Origin: Faecalibacterium hattorii
Lineage (GTDB): Bacteria; Bacillota; Clostridia; Oscillospirales; Ruminococcaceae
Length of the DNA: 59,365 nucleotides
Direction: 5' to 3'
Assembly (NCBI RefSeq): GCF_003287455.1
Contig: NZ_PRLC01000018.1
Coordinates: 1-59,365, forward strand
The position numbers and the translations under genes were made by a program. The notes beneath the pieces are model-generated. The model saw nothing but the letters and a program-made list of their open reading frames with translations, was not told where the DNA came from and did no database searches. Within the stretch, counting starts at the first letter, position 1, and each line of letters opens with the position of its first letter. Shown here in pieces: positions 1-8,396 of this stretch.

Positions 1-6
1 GCCGTG

Positions 7-218
7 AGCGGGCTTGCCCTCTCCGTCATCGCTTCGCGATGCCACCTCTCCCAAAGTGAGAGGCCTTGGCAGTCCGCCAAGTTTCCGGTTTCACACTTTA
101 CGCCTTGCTGCCGCAAGGGGAGCCGTCAGGTGCTGTGCGGAGACTTCACGCCTTTGCCAAGGGCTCCCACTTTGGGGGAGCTGGACGCCGTTAGGCGGCC
201 TGAGAGGGCAAGCCCGCT
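7..218. repeat. MITE-like palindromic element with 17-bp perfect terminal inverted repeats
   Basis: Bases 7-23 (AGCGGGCTTGCCCTCTC) recur as an exact reverse complement at 202-218, enclosing a 212-bp non-coding segment. Inside it a second, imperfect inverted pair is visible (CTCTCCCAAAGTGAGAGGCCTTGGCA on one side and CCAAGGGCTCCCACTTTGGGGGAG on the other, each given here only as a gist of the match). Related pieces sit at 5775-5822 and 10787-10902. No transposase is encoded, so this is a non-autonomous or extragenic palindromic repeat family. Confidence 0.6.
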
Positions 219-325
219 GGCGGGGAGACTGCACCCCGGTTTAGCAGGTACTTGCGGCGGGGCGAAGTCCCATCCGCCTCCGCCCCCCTATTCTACCACT
301 TTCTCAAAAAAATATCAAAATCCTC
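219..325. other. intergenic stretch with no gene seen
   Basis: The region between the palindromic element and the DAHP synthase promoter is GC-rich at first and turns AT-rich from about 290. No convincing coding sequence or RNA is visible. Short open frames here lack a ribosome binding site and overlap the repeat. Confidence 0.5.
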
Positions 326-354
326 TTGACTTCAGGAAACTGAAGTGATATGAT
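326..354 (+). promoter_or_regulatory. sigma-A promoter of the DAHP synthase gene
   Basis: TTGACT at 326-331 and TATGAT at 349-354 are separated by exactly 17 nt, an almost ideal sigma-70 promoter. The spacer holds the first copy of a hairpin operator (330-345), so a bound repressor would occlude polymerase. Confidence 0.8.
330..345 (+). promoter_or_regulatory. operator copy 1 (CTTCAG-GAAA-CTGAAG)
   Basis: A 16-bp sequence with 6-bp perfect inverted arms around GAAA lies between the -35 and -10 boxes. The identical 16-mer recurs at 364-379, 34 bp away, close to three helical turns. Two identical sites placed on and just after the promoter point to a dimeric repressor. The regulator is not identified. 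Confidence 0.7.
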
Positions 355-363
355 AAGCCCATG

Positions 364-379
364 CTTCAGGAAACTGAAG
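364..379 (+). promoter_or_regulatory. operator copy 2 (CTTCAG-GAAA-CTGAAG)
   Basis: Exact second copy of the operator, starting about 10 nt after the -10 box and so at or just beyond the expected transcription start. In RNA it would form a 6-bp stem closed by a GAAA tetraloop, so a role in the 5' untranslated region is an alternative. Confidence 0.65.
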
Positions 380-458
380 TTTGACGAAACAAGCTTACGG
401 CAATGGAGCCGGTCTCCGGTGCCGTTTTTGAGAGGAAAAAGGCAAAGGAGAGATTCCC

Positions 459-1472
459 ATGATCATCGTATTGAAACAGGACGCCCCCGACGTACAGATC
501 CACGAATTCTGCCGCGAGCTGGAAGGCATGGGCCTCCAGATCAACGACTCCAAGGGCAGCGACACCCACATCCTCGGCCTCATCGGCGACACCAAGGCCG
601 TTGCTGAGAGCTGGGTGCTGGCGAACCCGGTGGTCGAGACCTGCCGCCGCGTGTCCGAGCCTTACAAGAAAGCCAACCGCAAGTTCCACCCGGACGACAG
701 CGTCATCGACGTGGACGGTGTGAAGATCGGCGGCGGCAACTTCGCGGTCATTGCAGGTCCCTGCAGCATCGAGAGCGAGGAGCAGATCACCTACTGTGCC
801 CAGCGCGTGAAGGCCGCGGGTGCTTCCCTGCTGCGCGGCGGCGCGTTCAAGCCCCGCACCTCCCCCTACTCCTTCCAAGGGATGCGCAGCGAGGGCCTCG
901 ACCTGCTCAAGCTGGCCCGCCGCGCCACCGGCTCCCCCATCGTCACCGAGATCATGAACACCGAGCACCTGCCCCTGTTCGAGAACGTGGACCTCATCCA
1001 AGTCGGTGCCCGCAACATGCAGAACTTCGAGCTGCTCAAGGCCGTCGGCCGCCAGAAGAAGCCCGTCCTGCTCAAGCGCGGCCTTGCCAACACGCTGGAA
1101 GAGTTCGTGATGAGTGCCGAGTACATCATGGCCGAGGGCAACGAGAACGTCATCCTCTGCGAGCGCGGCATCCGCACCTTCGAGACCAGTATGCGCAACA
1201 CCCTCGACCTTGCGGGCGTGGTCATGCTCCACAAAATGACCCACCTGCCCGTCGTCGTGGACCCCAGCCACGCCTGCGGCCACGCATGGATGGTGCCCCA
1301 GCTGGCCAAGGCAGCCGTCGCCGCCGGTGCCGACGGCCTGATGATCGAGGTTCACAACAACCCCGCCAAGGCCAAGTGCGACGGCGCCCAGAGCCTGACC
1401 CCCGACCAGTTCGATGAGCTGATGCAGTTCGTCAGCAAGGAAGTCGAATTCTTCGGCAAGAAGATGAACTGA
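459..1472 (+). CDS. aroF: 3-deoxy-7-phosphoheptulonate (DAHP) synthase, type I beta with N-terminal regulatory domain
   Basis: This enzyme condenses phosphoenolpyruvate and erythrose 4-phosphate, the first step of the shikimate pathway, in the cytosol. The 337-residue protein has an N-terminal ferredoxin-like/ACT-type domain (about 1-70, beginning MIIVLKQ) followed by the TIM barrel. Visible family motifs are AGPCSIES, GGAFKPRTSPYSFQG, QVGARNMQNF, LKRGL and DPSHACGH, which supply metal and substrate ligands (Cys, His). The length and domain order fit the AroF/AroA(beta) subfamily. The ATG at 459 follows an AAGGAGAG ribosome site. The gene appears monocistronic, driven by the promoter with twin operators and ended by the hairpin at 1485-1516. 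Regulation by an aromatic amino acid, through the ACT-like domain and the operator, is inferred. Confidence 0.95.
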   Translation: MIIVLKQDAPDVQIHEFCRELEGMGLQINDSKGSDTHILGLIGDTKAVAESWVLANPVVETCRRVSEPYKKANRKFHPDDSVIDVDGVKIGGGNFAVIAGPCSIESEEQITYCAQRVKAAGASLLRGGAFKPRTSPYSFQGMRSEGLDLLKLARRATGSPIVTEIMNTEHLPLFENVDLIQVGARNMQNFELLKAVGRQKKPVLLKRGLANTLEEFVMSAEYIMAEGNENVILCERGIRTFETSMRNTLDLAGVVMLHKMTHLPVVVDPSHACGHAWMVPQLAKAAVAAGADGLMIEVHNNPAKAKCDGAQSLTPDQFDELMQFVSKEVEFFGKKMN

Positions 1473-1484
1473 TTTTTTCACCCG

Positions 1485-1516
1485 GAAGCTTCTCCGCTGT
1501 GGAGGAGCTTCTTTTT
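1485..1516 (+). terminator. Rho-independent terminator after DAHP synthase
   Basis: GAAGCTTCTCC and GGAGGAGCTTC form an 11-bp stem around GCTGT and are followed by a T-rich run. It separates aroF from the next transcription unit. Confidence 0.85.
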
Positions 1517-1572
1517 ATTTGCCCCTGTTTGTGCTATACTATAGTATATTTTTGAAACACGAGGTCATCAAC

Positions 1573-1995
1573 ATGAAAGCACATATCGCACGCAACCAGA
1601 ACGCCGGGGTCCCGCTGGCGCTGAGCTGGAACCTTTCCGCTGCCGACCGCGGCATCTTGGAGGGCATGGCCCCCGCCTTCGGGATGAAGCTGCTCCTCGT
1701 CTCCCCCGCCGACGCGGGCAAGACGGTGGCACAGCTGCTGGGCGAAGTGGAGACGAAGAGCACCCGCACGCTGGTGCTGGAATCCAGCGCCTACCCGCCG
1801 GCCCTCGTTCTCGCCAACTTCAAGGATAAGGACGTGGACACTCTGCTGGACCTGATGAAACAGGCGCAGGTGAACATCCCCCTCAAGGCCGTGGTCACCC
1901 CCACCAACAAGAGCTGGGTCTTCGGCGACCTGCTGGCCCACCTGCAGGAGGAGCACGCCACCTTCACTGCCGCAAAGGAGACCACCCAAGCATGA
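1573..1995 (+). CDS. DUF3783-like protein
   Basis: A 140-residue cytosolic protein starting at ATG 1573 behind GAGGT. An upstream in-frame ATG at 1519 lies in the AT-rich promoter zone and is not favoured. The sequence has no signal peptide or membrane segment and resembles the small DUF3783 family of Clostridia, whose function is unknown. Its stop overlaps the start of the ApbE gene by 4 bp (ATGA), so the two are translationally coupled. This suggests a link to the flavin transferase, but no biochemical role can be read from the sequence. A possible promoter with a 12-bp palindrome (ATACTATAGTAT, 1536-1547) precedes it. Confidence 0.65.
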   Translation: MKAHIARNQNAGVPLALSWNLSAADRGILEGMAPAFGMKLLLVSPADAGKTVAQLLGEVETKSTRTLVLESSAYPPALVLANFKDKDVDTLLDLMKQAQVNIPLKAVVTPTNKSWVFGDLLAHLQEEHATFTAAKETTQA

Positions 1996-3098
1996 ACATC
2001 CGACGCATCCTGTCCGTTTTCCTTTCTGCCGCCCTTTGCCTGAGCCTGCTGGCCGGGTGCGGCGGGGTCGCTTCGTCCGGCTCCGGCAGCACCTCCGGCA
2101 CCGCCGACGGCCCGCAGCGCTACTCCACCGTCTTCTACGATGCCTTCGACACCGTGACGCAGGTCATCGCCTACTGCGACAGTGAAGAGGACTTCAACGC
2201 TCAGATGACCGCCCTTCACGCAGACCTGCTGGAATACCACAAGCTCTACGACATCTACAACGACTATGACGGCATCGTGAACGTCAAAACCATCAACGAC
2301 AACGCGGGCAAGGCTCCCGTCACGGTGGACGACAAAATTTTGGGGATGCTGGAACTGGCCCAGCAGATGTACGACACCACGGGCGGCAAGCTGAACATCG
2401 CCATGGGCAGCGTGCTGAACATCTGGCACAACTACCGCGAAGCCGCCCTTGCCGATGACGACGACTCCAACAACCAGCTTCCCACGCAGGAGGAGCTGAC
2501 TTCCGCCGCCCAGCACTGCGGCATCGGAAACCTCGTCATCGACGATGACGCCAAGACCGTCTACCTCGCCGACCCGGAAATGTCGCTGGACGTGGGCAGC
2601 GTGGGCAAAGGCTACGCCGTGGAAATGGCGGCACAGGCCGCCGAAGCGCGGGGCCTGACCAGCGCCCTCATCAGCGTGGGCGGCAATCTCCGGGCCATCG
2701 GCACCAAGCCCGACGGCTCCGCGTGGGTCGGCGGCGTGGAGAACCCGTGGGACTCCTCCGAGGTCTACACCACGGCCAGTTCCACCGTCGCCGCCGTGAA
2801 GATGAGCGACCTTTCCCTCGTCACCAGCGGCGACTACCAGCGCTACTACGTCGTGGACGGCGTCCGCTACCACCACCTCATCGACCCGGCCACCCTTCAG
2901 CCCGCCGCCTACTTCGACAGCGTGAGCGTCCTCGCCCCCGACTCCGGCGTGGCCGACTGCCTCACCACCGGCCTGTTCTGTATGCCGCTGGAAGAAGGCC
3001 AAGCCCTCGTCGAATCCCTCGACGGTGTGGAGGCCCTCTGGTGCACCACCGACGGCCAAGTGATCCCGTCGAGCGGCTGGAACAGCCACAGCAATTGA
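1992..3098 (+). CDS. apbE: FAD:protein FMN transferase, ApbE-type lipoprotein
   Basis: A predicted extracellular lipoprotein that transfers FMN from FAD to Ser/Thr residues of flavoproteins such as Rnf or Nqr subunits. The signal peptide ends in a lipobox LAGC with the lipidated cysteine at residue 23. The ApbE domain follows (about 45-360), with DAFDTVTQV near the start, LDVGSVGKGYAVE, ISVGGNLRAIG and a C-terminal SVLAPDSGVADCLTTGLF segment that binds Mg and FAD. The 368-residue length is normal. It is co-translated with the DUF3783 gene and ends in a strong terminator. The flavoprotein target is not in this window. Confidence 0.92.
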   Translation: MNIRRILSVFLSAALCLSLLAGCGGVASSGSGSTSGTADGPQRYSTVFYDAFDTVTQVIAYCDSEEDFNAQMTALHADLLEYHKLYDIYNDYDGIVNVKTINDNAGKAPVTVDDKILGMLELAQQMYDTTGGKLNIAMGSVLNIWHNYREAALADDDDSNNQLPTQEELTSAAQHCGIGNLVIDDDAKTVYLADPEMSLDVGSVGKGYAVEMAAQAAEARGLTSALISVGGNLRAIGTKPDGSAWVGGVENPWDSSEVYTTASSTVAAVKMSDLSLVTSGDYQRYYVVDGVRYHHLIDPATLQPAAYFDSVSVLAPDSGVADCLTTGLFCMPLEEGQALVESLDGVEALWCTTDGQVIPSSGWNSHSN

Positions 3099-3111
3099 TC
3101 CAAAGATACAA

Positions 3112-3149
3112 AAAGACCTGACAGTTTTCCCGCTGTCAGGTCTTTTTTG
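3112..3149. terminator. bidirectional terminator between apbE and the ribbon-helix-helix gene
   Basis: A 13-bp perfect stem AAAGACCTGACAG / CTGTCAGGTCTTT with an 8-nt loop is flanked by A and T runs. It serves convergent transcription from apbE (+) and the SPFH operon (-). Confidence 0.95.
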
Positions 3150-3152
3150 TTG

Positions 3153-3353
3153 TTATTTAAGATCCAATTCCGGCGGCACATCGATCTCATCCGAGACATA
3201 TCTGCCGTTCTTTTTCCGCTGACGCACGCACTCGGTGAGCAGATACTCGATCTGCCCGTTCACCGAGCGGAAGTCGTCCTCCGCCCATGCGGCAATGGCG
3301 TCGTAGAGCTTCGCGTTCAGACGGAGCGGGACCTGTTTTTTCGGTTCGGCCAT
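3153..3353 (-). CDS. Arc-like ribbon-helix-helix DNA-binding protein
   Basis: A 66-residue protein beginning [20 protein letters not shown], with the typical PLRL beta strand followed by two helices (AAWAEDDFRSVNGQIEYLL), as in Arc/MetJ-type regulators. Its ATG shares one base with the TGA stop of the upstream SPFH gene (TGATG), so it is translationally coupled and very likely stoichiometric with it. Such a protein could autoregulate the operon. The promoter at 4432-4460 is the only one seen for both genes. The function beyond DNA binding is unknown. Confidence 0.8.
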   Translation of the reverse strand: MAEPKKQVPLRLNAKLYDAIAAWAEDDFRSVNGQIEYLLTECVRQRKKNGRYVSDEIDVPPELDLK

Positions 3354-4381
3354 CAGTACAGGCTGCCGCTGTTCACAATGGGCTGAGCGTCACGGTTGCC
3401 GCAGAGCACCACCAGCAGGTTGGAGACCATTGCTGCCTTGCGCTCATCGTCAAGCTCCACCACCTTGTTTTCATTCAGACGTTCCAGCGCCATTTCCACC
3501 ATGCCGACCGCACCATCCACGATCATCTTGCGGGCGTCGATGATGGCGCTGGCCTGCTGGCGCTGGAGCATGACGGCTGCGATCTCCGGCGCGTAGGCCA
3601 GATAGGTGATGCGCGCTTCGATGATCTCGATGCCCGCCTCGGTCACGTTTTTCTGGATCTCGTTTTGGATGCGCTTGGCCACGACTTCGGAGGAACCGCG
3701 AAGGCTGCCCTCATCGGCCACACCGTCGCCGGTGGTGTCCACATTGGGAGACACATCGTAAGGGTACACCCGCACGACGTTACGCAGGGCGCTGTCACAC
3801 TGCAAAGACAGGTACTCCTTGTAGTTGTCCACATGGAAGACCGCCTTTGCGGTATCGGTCACTCGCCAGATGACCGCAATGCCGATCTCCACCGGGTTGC
3901 CGAGGCAGTCGTTGATCTTCTGGCGGGAGTTATTCAGGGTCATCATCTTCAGCGAGATCTTCTTGCTGGTCAGCTCAGCGGTCTGGGTGCTACCGCTGCC
4001 GCCTGCCTTGAACTGGGTGTTTTCCCCGTTGTTCACGTCTCCGCTCTGGCTCAGGCGGGTGCCTGCGGCCGGGTTGACGGCGGTGCAGAAGGGATTCACC
4101 CAGTAAAAGCCCTGTCCTTTCAGGGTGCCGATGTAATCGCCGAACAGGGTAAGCACCAGCGCTTCCTGTGGCTTGAGGACCCTCAGGCCGCAGAGCACAA
4201 AGATGCCCGCGACCACATACACGATGGACACGATCAACAGCGGCACACCCAGAATGTAGTTTTCCAGTTCCATCTGGAACACGGCCAGCACAAAGGCAGC
4301 GATCGCCGCCACATAGCCCACCAGCGTCAGCAGCAGGACGGCCATGCCGTTTTTCTTCGTTTGCAGAATCTTTTCTTCCAT
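3353..4381 (-). CDS. SPFH/band 7 (prohibitin-like) membrane protein
   Basis: A 342-residue protein with a hydrophobic N-terminus (two membrane segments, about 13-35 and 42-65) followed by an SPFH domain (about 70-280: [26 protein letters not shown], ending in the [23 protein letters not shown] region, each a family hallmark). SPFH proteins form large oligomeric rings on membranes and organise microdomains or protease partners. The start is supported by AAGGAGG upstream. It is the first gene of a two-gene operon with a ribbon-helix-helix protein. A proline-rich or NfeD-type partner is not present. Confidence 0.88.
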   Translation of the reverse strand: MEEKILQTKKNGMAVLLLTLVGYVAAIAAFVLAVFQMELENYILGVPLLIVSIVYVVAGIFVLCGLRVLKPQEALVLTLFGDYIGTLKGQGFYWVNPFCTAVNPAAGTRLSQSGDVNNGENTQFKAGGSGSTQTAELTSKKISLKMMTLNNSRQKINDCLGNPVEIGIAVIWRVTDTAKAVFHVDNYKEYLSLQCDSALRNVVRVYPYDVSPNVDTTGDGVADEGSLRGSSEVVAKRIQNEIQKNVTEAGIEIIEARITYLAYAPEIAAVMLQRQQASAIIDARKMIVDGAVGMVEMALERLNENKVVELDDERKAAMVSNLLVVLCGNRDAQPIVNSGSLY

Positions 4382-4431
4382 AACAGAGTTCCTCCTTGTG
4401 GGATCCGGAAGCGTTTCTTTCTGATATCATA

Positions 4432-4460
4432 ATCATATCATTTTGTTCCGGCATTGTCAA
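4432..4460 (-). promoter_or_regulatory. sigma-A promoter of the SPFH operon
   Basis: On the minus strand TTGACA (complement of 4455-4460) and TATGAT (complement of 4432-4437) are separated by 17 nt, close to consensus. Transcription would start about 45 nt before the SPFH ATG. Confidence 0.8.
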
Positions 4461-4483
4461 GACTTCCGGAAGGAGCCACATAC

Positions 4484-4518
4484 AAAAAAAGACGCCCCCG
4501 TCTTTCGACGAGAGCGCC
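4484..4518 (-). terminator. terminator of the ribosomal-protein operon
   Basis: Minus-strand hairpin with a 12-bp stem (two wobble pairs, one mismatch) closed by a GAAA tetraloop at 4503-4506 and followed by seven T. It ends the rplJ-rplL transcript before the SPFH promoter. Confidence 0.88.
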
Positions 4519-4567
4519 TTCATTTTCAAGAATAAAGATTCAAGAAAGAACGTTCAGGGGGACCAAA

Positions 4568-4942
4568 TCACTTGATCTCGACCTTAGCGCCAGCCTCTTC
4601 CAGCTTCTTCTTGATGTCCTCAGCCTCAGCCTTGGAAGCCTTCTCCTTGACAGCCTTGGGAGCGCCGTCAACGATAGCCTTAGCTTCCTTCAGGCCCAGA
4701 CCGGTGATCTCCTTGACCAGCTTGATGACCTGCATCTTGGTGGCGCCAGCCTCAGCGAGGATGACGTCGAACTCGGTCTTCTCTTCCTCAGCGGCAGCAG
4801 CAGCGCCAGCAGCAGCGGGAGCAGCAGCAGCAACAGCGGAGACACCGAACTCTTCGCAGTAAGCGTCGATGAGTTCCTTCAGCTCCAGAACGGACAGCTC
4901 CTTGACGGAGTCGATGATGGCAGTAATCTTCTCAGAAGCCAT
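4568..4942 (-). CDS. rplL: 50S ribosomal protein L7/L12
   Basis: The 124-residue stalk protein that recruits translational GTPases. The N-terminal dimerisation helices (about 1-33) are followed by an alanine-rich hinge (about 36-52) and the conserved C-terminal domain containing [13 protein letters not shown] and [20 protein letters not shown]. The length is normal. It lies directly downstream of rplJ, separated by 72 nt. Multiple copies bind L10, so its translation must exceed that of rplJ; a good ribosome site (GGAGGGTT) precedes the ATG. Confidence 0.98.
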   Translation of the reverse strand: MASEKITAIIDSVKELSVLELKELIDAYCEEFGVSAVAAAAPAAAGAAAAAEEEKTEFDVILAEAGATKMQVIKLVKEITGLGLKEAKAIVDGAPKAVKEKASKAEAEDIKKKLEEAGAKVEIK

Positions 4943-5014
4943 GGTAATAACCCTCCAATATAAATGGTTTTGTGTTTGTTGATTTCAGATTGTTAAGCAG
5001 CGGTCACGCAGCCA

Positions 5015-5530
5015 TTAGGCAGCGGGCTCCTCCTGCTTGTCGGCATAAGCCTGCATTGCAACGGCCAGACCAGACAGAGTGCTGGTGAGGGCGCCTGCAA
5101 ACATGGACAGCATGCCTTCGCGGTTGGGCAGCTTTGCGATGGCGTTGGTCTCGGCAGCGTCCATGACCTTGCCTTCCATGAAGCCGCCCTTGACGACGAA
5201 CTTCTTGGACTTATCGCCATCCTGATACTTGCACAGGATGCGGGCAGCGGACATGGGGTCTTCCTCGTGAGCAAAAGCGATAGCGGTATCGCCCTTGAAG
5301 TTCTCGGACAGACCCTCCAGAGAAGTACCCTTAACAGCCAGACGCAGCATGGTGTTCTTCACGACCATGTAATCGACGCCTGCCTCACGCAGCTCCTTAC
5401 GGAGCTTGGTGTCGTTCTCGACGTTAATGCCGCCGTAAGCGACGACGCAGCCGGAAACCGCACTCTCAAACTTTGCCTTCAGATCAGCGACATAAGCCTG
5501 CTTTTCAGAAAGAATCTTTGCACTGGGCAT
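5015..5530 (-). CDS. rplJ: 50S ribosomal protein L10
   Basis: A 171-residue base of the ribosomal stalk, binding 23S rRNA and L7/L12 dimers. It begins MPSAKILSEKQAYVADLKAKF and contains KNTMLRLAVKGT and the FKGDTAIAFAHEEDPM region typical of L10. The C-terminal helix that carries L7/L12 is intact. It follows an L10 leader with an attenuator hairpin, so free L10(L12) probably represses its own operon. Confidence 0.98.
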   Translation of the reverse strand: MPSAKILSEKQAYVADLKAKFESAVSGCVVAYGGINVENDTKLRKELREAGVDYMVVKNTMLRLAVKGTSLEGLSENFKGDTAIAFAHEEDPMSAARILCKYQDGDKSKKFVVKGGFMEGKVMDAAETNAIAKLPNREGMLSMFAGALTSTLSGLAVAMQAYADKQEEPAA

Positions 5531-5574
5531 TCGGTTTCACCTCGTTTCAAAAACTTGTATCGAAAAACCGGAGT

Positions 5575-5706
5575 TCTGCATGAAAAAAGCCTCTTTCCCG
5601 CACTGTGTCCGAGAAAGAGGCATAAAACAACGTTACGCGCGTTTCTCGGCAGGCGGCATAGCCTTACGCTGGAACTCCAGCACCTGCTGTCTCAAAAACA
5701 GCATGA
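5575..5706 (-). ncRNA. ribosomal protein L10 leader with attenuator
   Basis: On the minus strand the segment AGACAGCAGGTG (near 5681-5693) and the matching CCTGCCGAGA further on (near 5645-5655) are the signature of the L10 leader of Firmicutes. After it comes a terminator-type hairpin, GCCTCTTTCTC / GGAAAGAGGC, ending in TTTTTT at about 5584-5589. L10 binding to the leader is known to favour termination; that mechanism is inferred here from family knowledge. Confidence 0.85.
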
Positions 5707-5774
5707 TTATTTTACCGCAAACGCGCGGTGTTGTCAAGTACTTTTTTGAAGATTTTTTATTTTCCTCTATTTTG

Positions 5775-5822
5775 CTCCCCCGCTGGGGGAGCCGGCTGCG
5801 CCAAAGCGCAGACGGAGAGGTT
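5775..5822. repeat. half copy of the palindromic extragenic repeat
   Basis: GCTCCCCCGCTGGGGGAGC (perfect 8-bp arms), followed by a CGCC...GGAGAGGTTTT stretch, resembles parts of the elements at 7-218 and 10787-10902. It sits just downstream of rplA on the minus strand. Confidence 0.55.
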
Positions 5823-5835
5823 TTATTTCTTCAAA

Positions 5836-6528
<693 letters not shown>

Positions 6529-6585
6529 TGTATTTCCTCCTATGTGGTCATGCGGGCAGTCTTATGCCCTCCCACTGTTGTTGTC

Positions 6586-7011
6586 TCAGCCCTCGACGGT
6601 GACGCCCATGGAGCGGCAGGTGCCACGGACCATGCTACATGCAGCTTCCAGAGAAGCAGCATTCAGGTCGGGCATCTTGGTCTTTGCGATCTCTTCCACC
6701 TGAGCGGCAGTCAGAGAAGCGACCTTTTCCTTGTTGGGCTTGCCGGAAGCGGTGTTGATGCCAGCGGCCTTCTTGATCAGAACGGCTGCCGGAGGAGTCT
6801 TGGTGATGAAGCTGAAGGAGCGGTCAGCGTAAACGGTGATGACGACGGGGATGACATAACCCATCTGGTTCTTGGTACGCTCGTTGAACTCCTTGGTGAA
6901 GGCCATGATGTTGACGCCCTTCTGACCCAGAGCAGGGCCAACAGGGGGAGCCGGAGTCGCCTTGCCGGCCTCGATCTGCAGCTTAATGTAGCCAGTAACT
7001 TTCTGTGCCAT
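6586..7011 (-). CDS. rplK: 50S ribosomal protein L11
   Basis: A 141-residue protein of the GTPase-associated centre. It carries the proline-rich N-terminal domain ([26 protein letters not shown]) and the rRNA-binding C-terminal domain ([23 protein letters not shown]). It precedes rplA. The ATG at 7011 follows GGAGGTGC. Confidence 0.98.
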   Translation of the reverse strand: MAQKVTGYIKLQIEAGKATPAPPVGPALGQKGVNIMAFTKEFNERTKNQMGYVIPVVITVYADRSFSFITKTPPAAVLIKKAAGINTASGKPNKEKVASLTAAQVEEIAKTKMPDLNAASLEAACSMVRGTCRSMGVTVEG

Positions 7012-7143
7012 GATAAATGCACCTCCAAAAATCTGTGGTGAGTTGCGGCGCCCGTGTAGGCGCCTCCCACGAGCATGAGCCCAATGCCCACGCTCTATAA
7101 GAACCGCACTGCGGTCTTACCTTGGTAAACGGATGCCGGTTGG

Positions 7144-7674
7144 TTACGGCAGCTCGACCTGCGCGATGTCCACTTCTGCGGGCGTCTCGCGGCCAAACAT
7201 ATTGACCTTGAGCTTGACTTTGAAGCTCTCGGTATCGACGCCCTCGACAAGGCCCATAAAGCCTTCCAGCGGGCCGGCGGTGATCTGCACGGTGTCGCCG
7301 ACTTTGAAATCGACGGTCAGCGGAGCCGCCTTCTCAACACCCATCTTCTCGACCTCTTCCGCCGAGAGAGGAACGGGCTTGGATGCGGGGCCGACGAAGC
7401 CGGTGCAGCCGCGCGTGTTGCGCACGACGTACCATGTATCGTCGTTCATGACCATCTTGACCAGAACGTAGCCGGGGAACAGCTTGTGCTCCACCATACG
7501 CTCCTTGCCGTCCTTGATCTCCGGGACCATCTCGGTGGGGACCTTGATGTCGCAGATCAGGTCTTGCAGCCGGCGGTTCTCCACCATGGTCTGTAAGTCG
7601 TTCGCAACCTTATTCTCGTAACCGGAATAGGTATGGACTACATACCAGAGGGCTTCATTGGATTGTTCTTCCAT
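7144..7674 (-). CDS. nusG: transcription termination/antitermination factor NusG
   Basis: A 176-residue protein with an NGN domain (about 8-110, WYVVHTYSGYENKVANDL at its start and GYVLVKMVMNDDTWYVVRNT) and a C-terminal KOW domain (about 122-170, FKVGDTVQITAGPLEGFMG). It binds RNA polymerase and links it to Rho or the ribosome. It lies between secE and rplK in the standard bacterial order and shows no truncation. Confidence 0.97.
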   Translation of the reverse strand: MEEQSNEALWYVVHTYSGYENKVANDLQTMVENRRLQDLICDIKVPTEMVPEIKDGKERMVEHKLFPGYVLVKMVMNDDTWYVVRNTRGCTGFVGPASKPVPLSAEEVEKMGVEKAAPLTVDFKVGDTVQITAGPLEGFMGLVEGVDTESFKVKLKVNMFGRETPAEVDIAQVELP

Positions 7675-7698
7675 TTTTCAAACCTCCGTTCAAGATGT

Positions 7699-7950
7699 TT
7701 AGGCGCCGATGATCAGCCCCAAGATGCCGCCGAAAATGGCATCCAGTGCGATCATGACAACGGCTGCGATCGCCACGGTGACGAGCACGACGATGGTGTT
7801 GGTCTTGGTGTCCTCTTTGGACGGCCACACCACCTTCTTCAGCTCGCTCTTCGTGTCGCGGAAGAACTTTGCAACGCGGTCACAAAAGCCCTTCACGGCG
7901 GCCTTCATTCTGGCCACAAAGCCCGGCTTTTTCTCGGTTTTGTCTGCCAT
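7699..7950 (-). CDS. secE: preprotein translocase subunit SecE
   Basis: An 83-residue SecE of the short Gram-positive type with one C-terminal transmembrane helix (about 52-80) after the amphipathic segment FFRDTKSELKKVVWPSKEDT, whose KKVVWPS motif is diagnostic. The start is the ATG at 7950 behind AAAGGCGG; the longer open frame reaching back to 8085 reads the L33 gene out of frame. Confidence 0.95.
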   Translation of the reverse strand: MADKTEKKPGFVARMKAAVKGFCDRVAKFFRDTKSELKKVVWPSKEDTKTNTIVVLVTVAIAAVVMIALDAIFGGILGLIIGA

Positions 7951-7967
7951 GATGTTGTCCGCCTTTC

Positions 7968-8117
7968 TTACTTGGTCTCGCGATGAACGGTGTGCTTCTT
8001 GCAGAAGCGGCAGTACTTCTTCATCTCCAGACGATCGGGGTTGTTCTTCTTGTTCTTCGTGGTGTTGTAGTTGCGCTGCTTGCACTCGGTGCAGGCCAGA
8101 GTGATTTTAACGGTCAT
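7968..8117 (-). CDS. rpmG: 50S ribosomal protein L33
   Basis: A 49-residue protein ([17 protein letters not shown]...) with two zinc-binding CxxC pairs, CTEC and CRFC, as in the zinc-containing L33 paralogues. It is the first gene of the secE-nusG-ribosomal block and is 17 nt from secE. The ATG at 8117 follows GGAGGTG. It was too short and too internal to be obvious, but the complete family sequence is present. Confidence 0.95.
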   Translation of the reverse strand: MTVKITLACTECKQRNYNTTKNKKNNPDRLEMKKYCRFCKKHTVHRETK

Positions 8118-8175
8118 TTGTTGACACCTCCATTATAACGGTTGTTTTGAACCTCCCTCGGCTTGCGGTCAGCGC

Positions 8176-8196
8176 CCTAAAAACAGGGCGCACTTA
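8176..8196 (-). other. GC-rich hairpin in the rpmG leader
   Basis: GCGCCC and GGGCGC form a 6-bp stem around TGTTTTTA in the rpmG untranslated leader. There is no following T run, so it is not a clear terminator. A role in RNA stability or pausing is possible. Confidence 0.35.
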
Positions 8197-8221
8197 ATAA
8201 CCCCGCAAAAGAGGTGTTATC

Positions 8222-8250
8222 ATTGTATCACGTCCTTTTCCATCCGTCAA
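8222..8250 (-). promoter_or_regulatory. sigma-A promoter of the rpmG-secE-nusG operon
   Basis: On the minus strand TTGACG (complement of 8245-8250) and TACAAT (complement of 8222-8227) are separated by 17 nt. It is divergent from the ddl promoter about 70 bp away. Confidence 0.75.
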
Positions 8251-8318
8251 GCGGATTTTTTCGTTTTTTCAACTTTTTTGAAAATTTTTTCTTTGCCTCC
8301 CTTTGTCGTTCTGCCCGC

Positions 8319-8347
8319 TTGCATCCCGCGCATAGATATTGTATAAT
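8319..8347 (+). promoter_or_regulatory. sigma-A promoter of ddl
   Basis: TTGCAT (8319-8324) and TATAAT (8342-8347) are separated by 17 nt, about 50 nt before the ddl start. Confidence 0.75.
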
Positions 8348-8396
8348 AACAGCGTCTATACCTATATAGAGAATTTTCGCAAGATCAGGAGAGATC

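Noticed and set aside
1-350. CRISPR-like repeat array
   Set aside because: The repeats are inverted, not regularly spaced direct repeats, and no cas gene is present. No CRISPR array was seen anywhere in the window.
366-1481. 371-codon frame on the minus strand opposite DAHP synthase
   Set aside because: Shadow of aroF with no motif or ribosome site. The same applies to the long frames opposite ddl, murI, argS and apbE.
5575-5706. novel structured RNA upstream of rplJ
   Set aside because: It matches the known L10 leader by its AGACAGCAGGTG and CCTGCCGAGA segments, so it is listed as a feature and not as a discovery.
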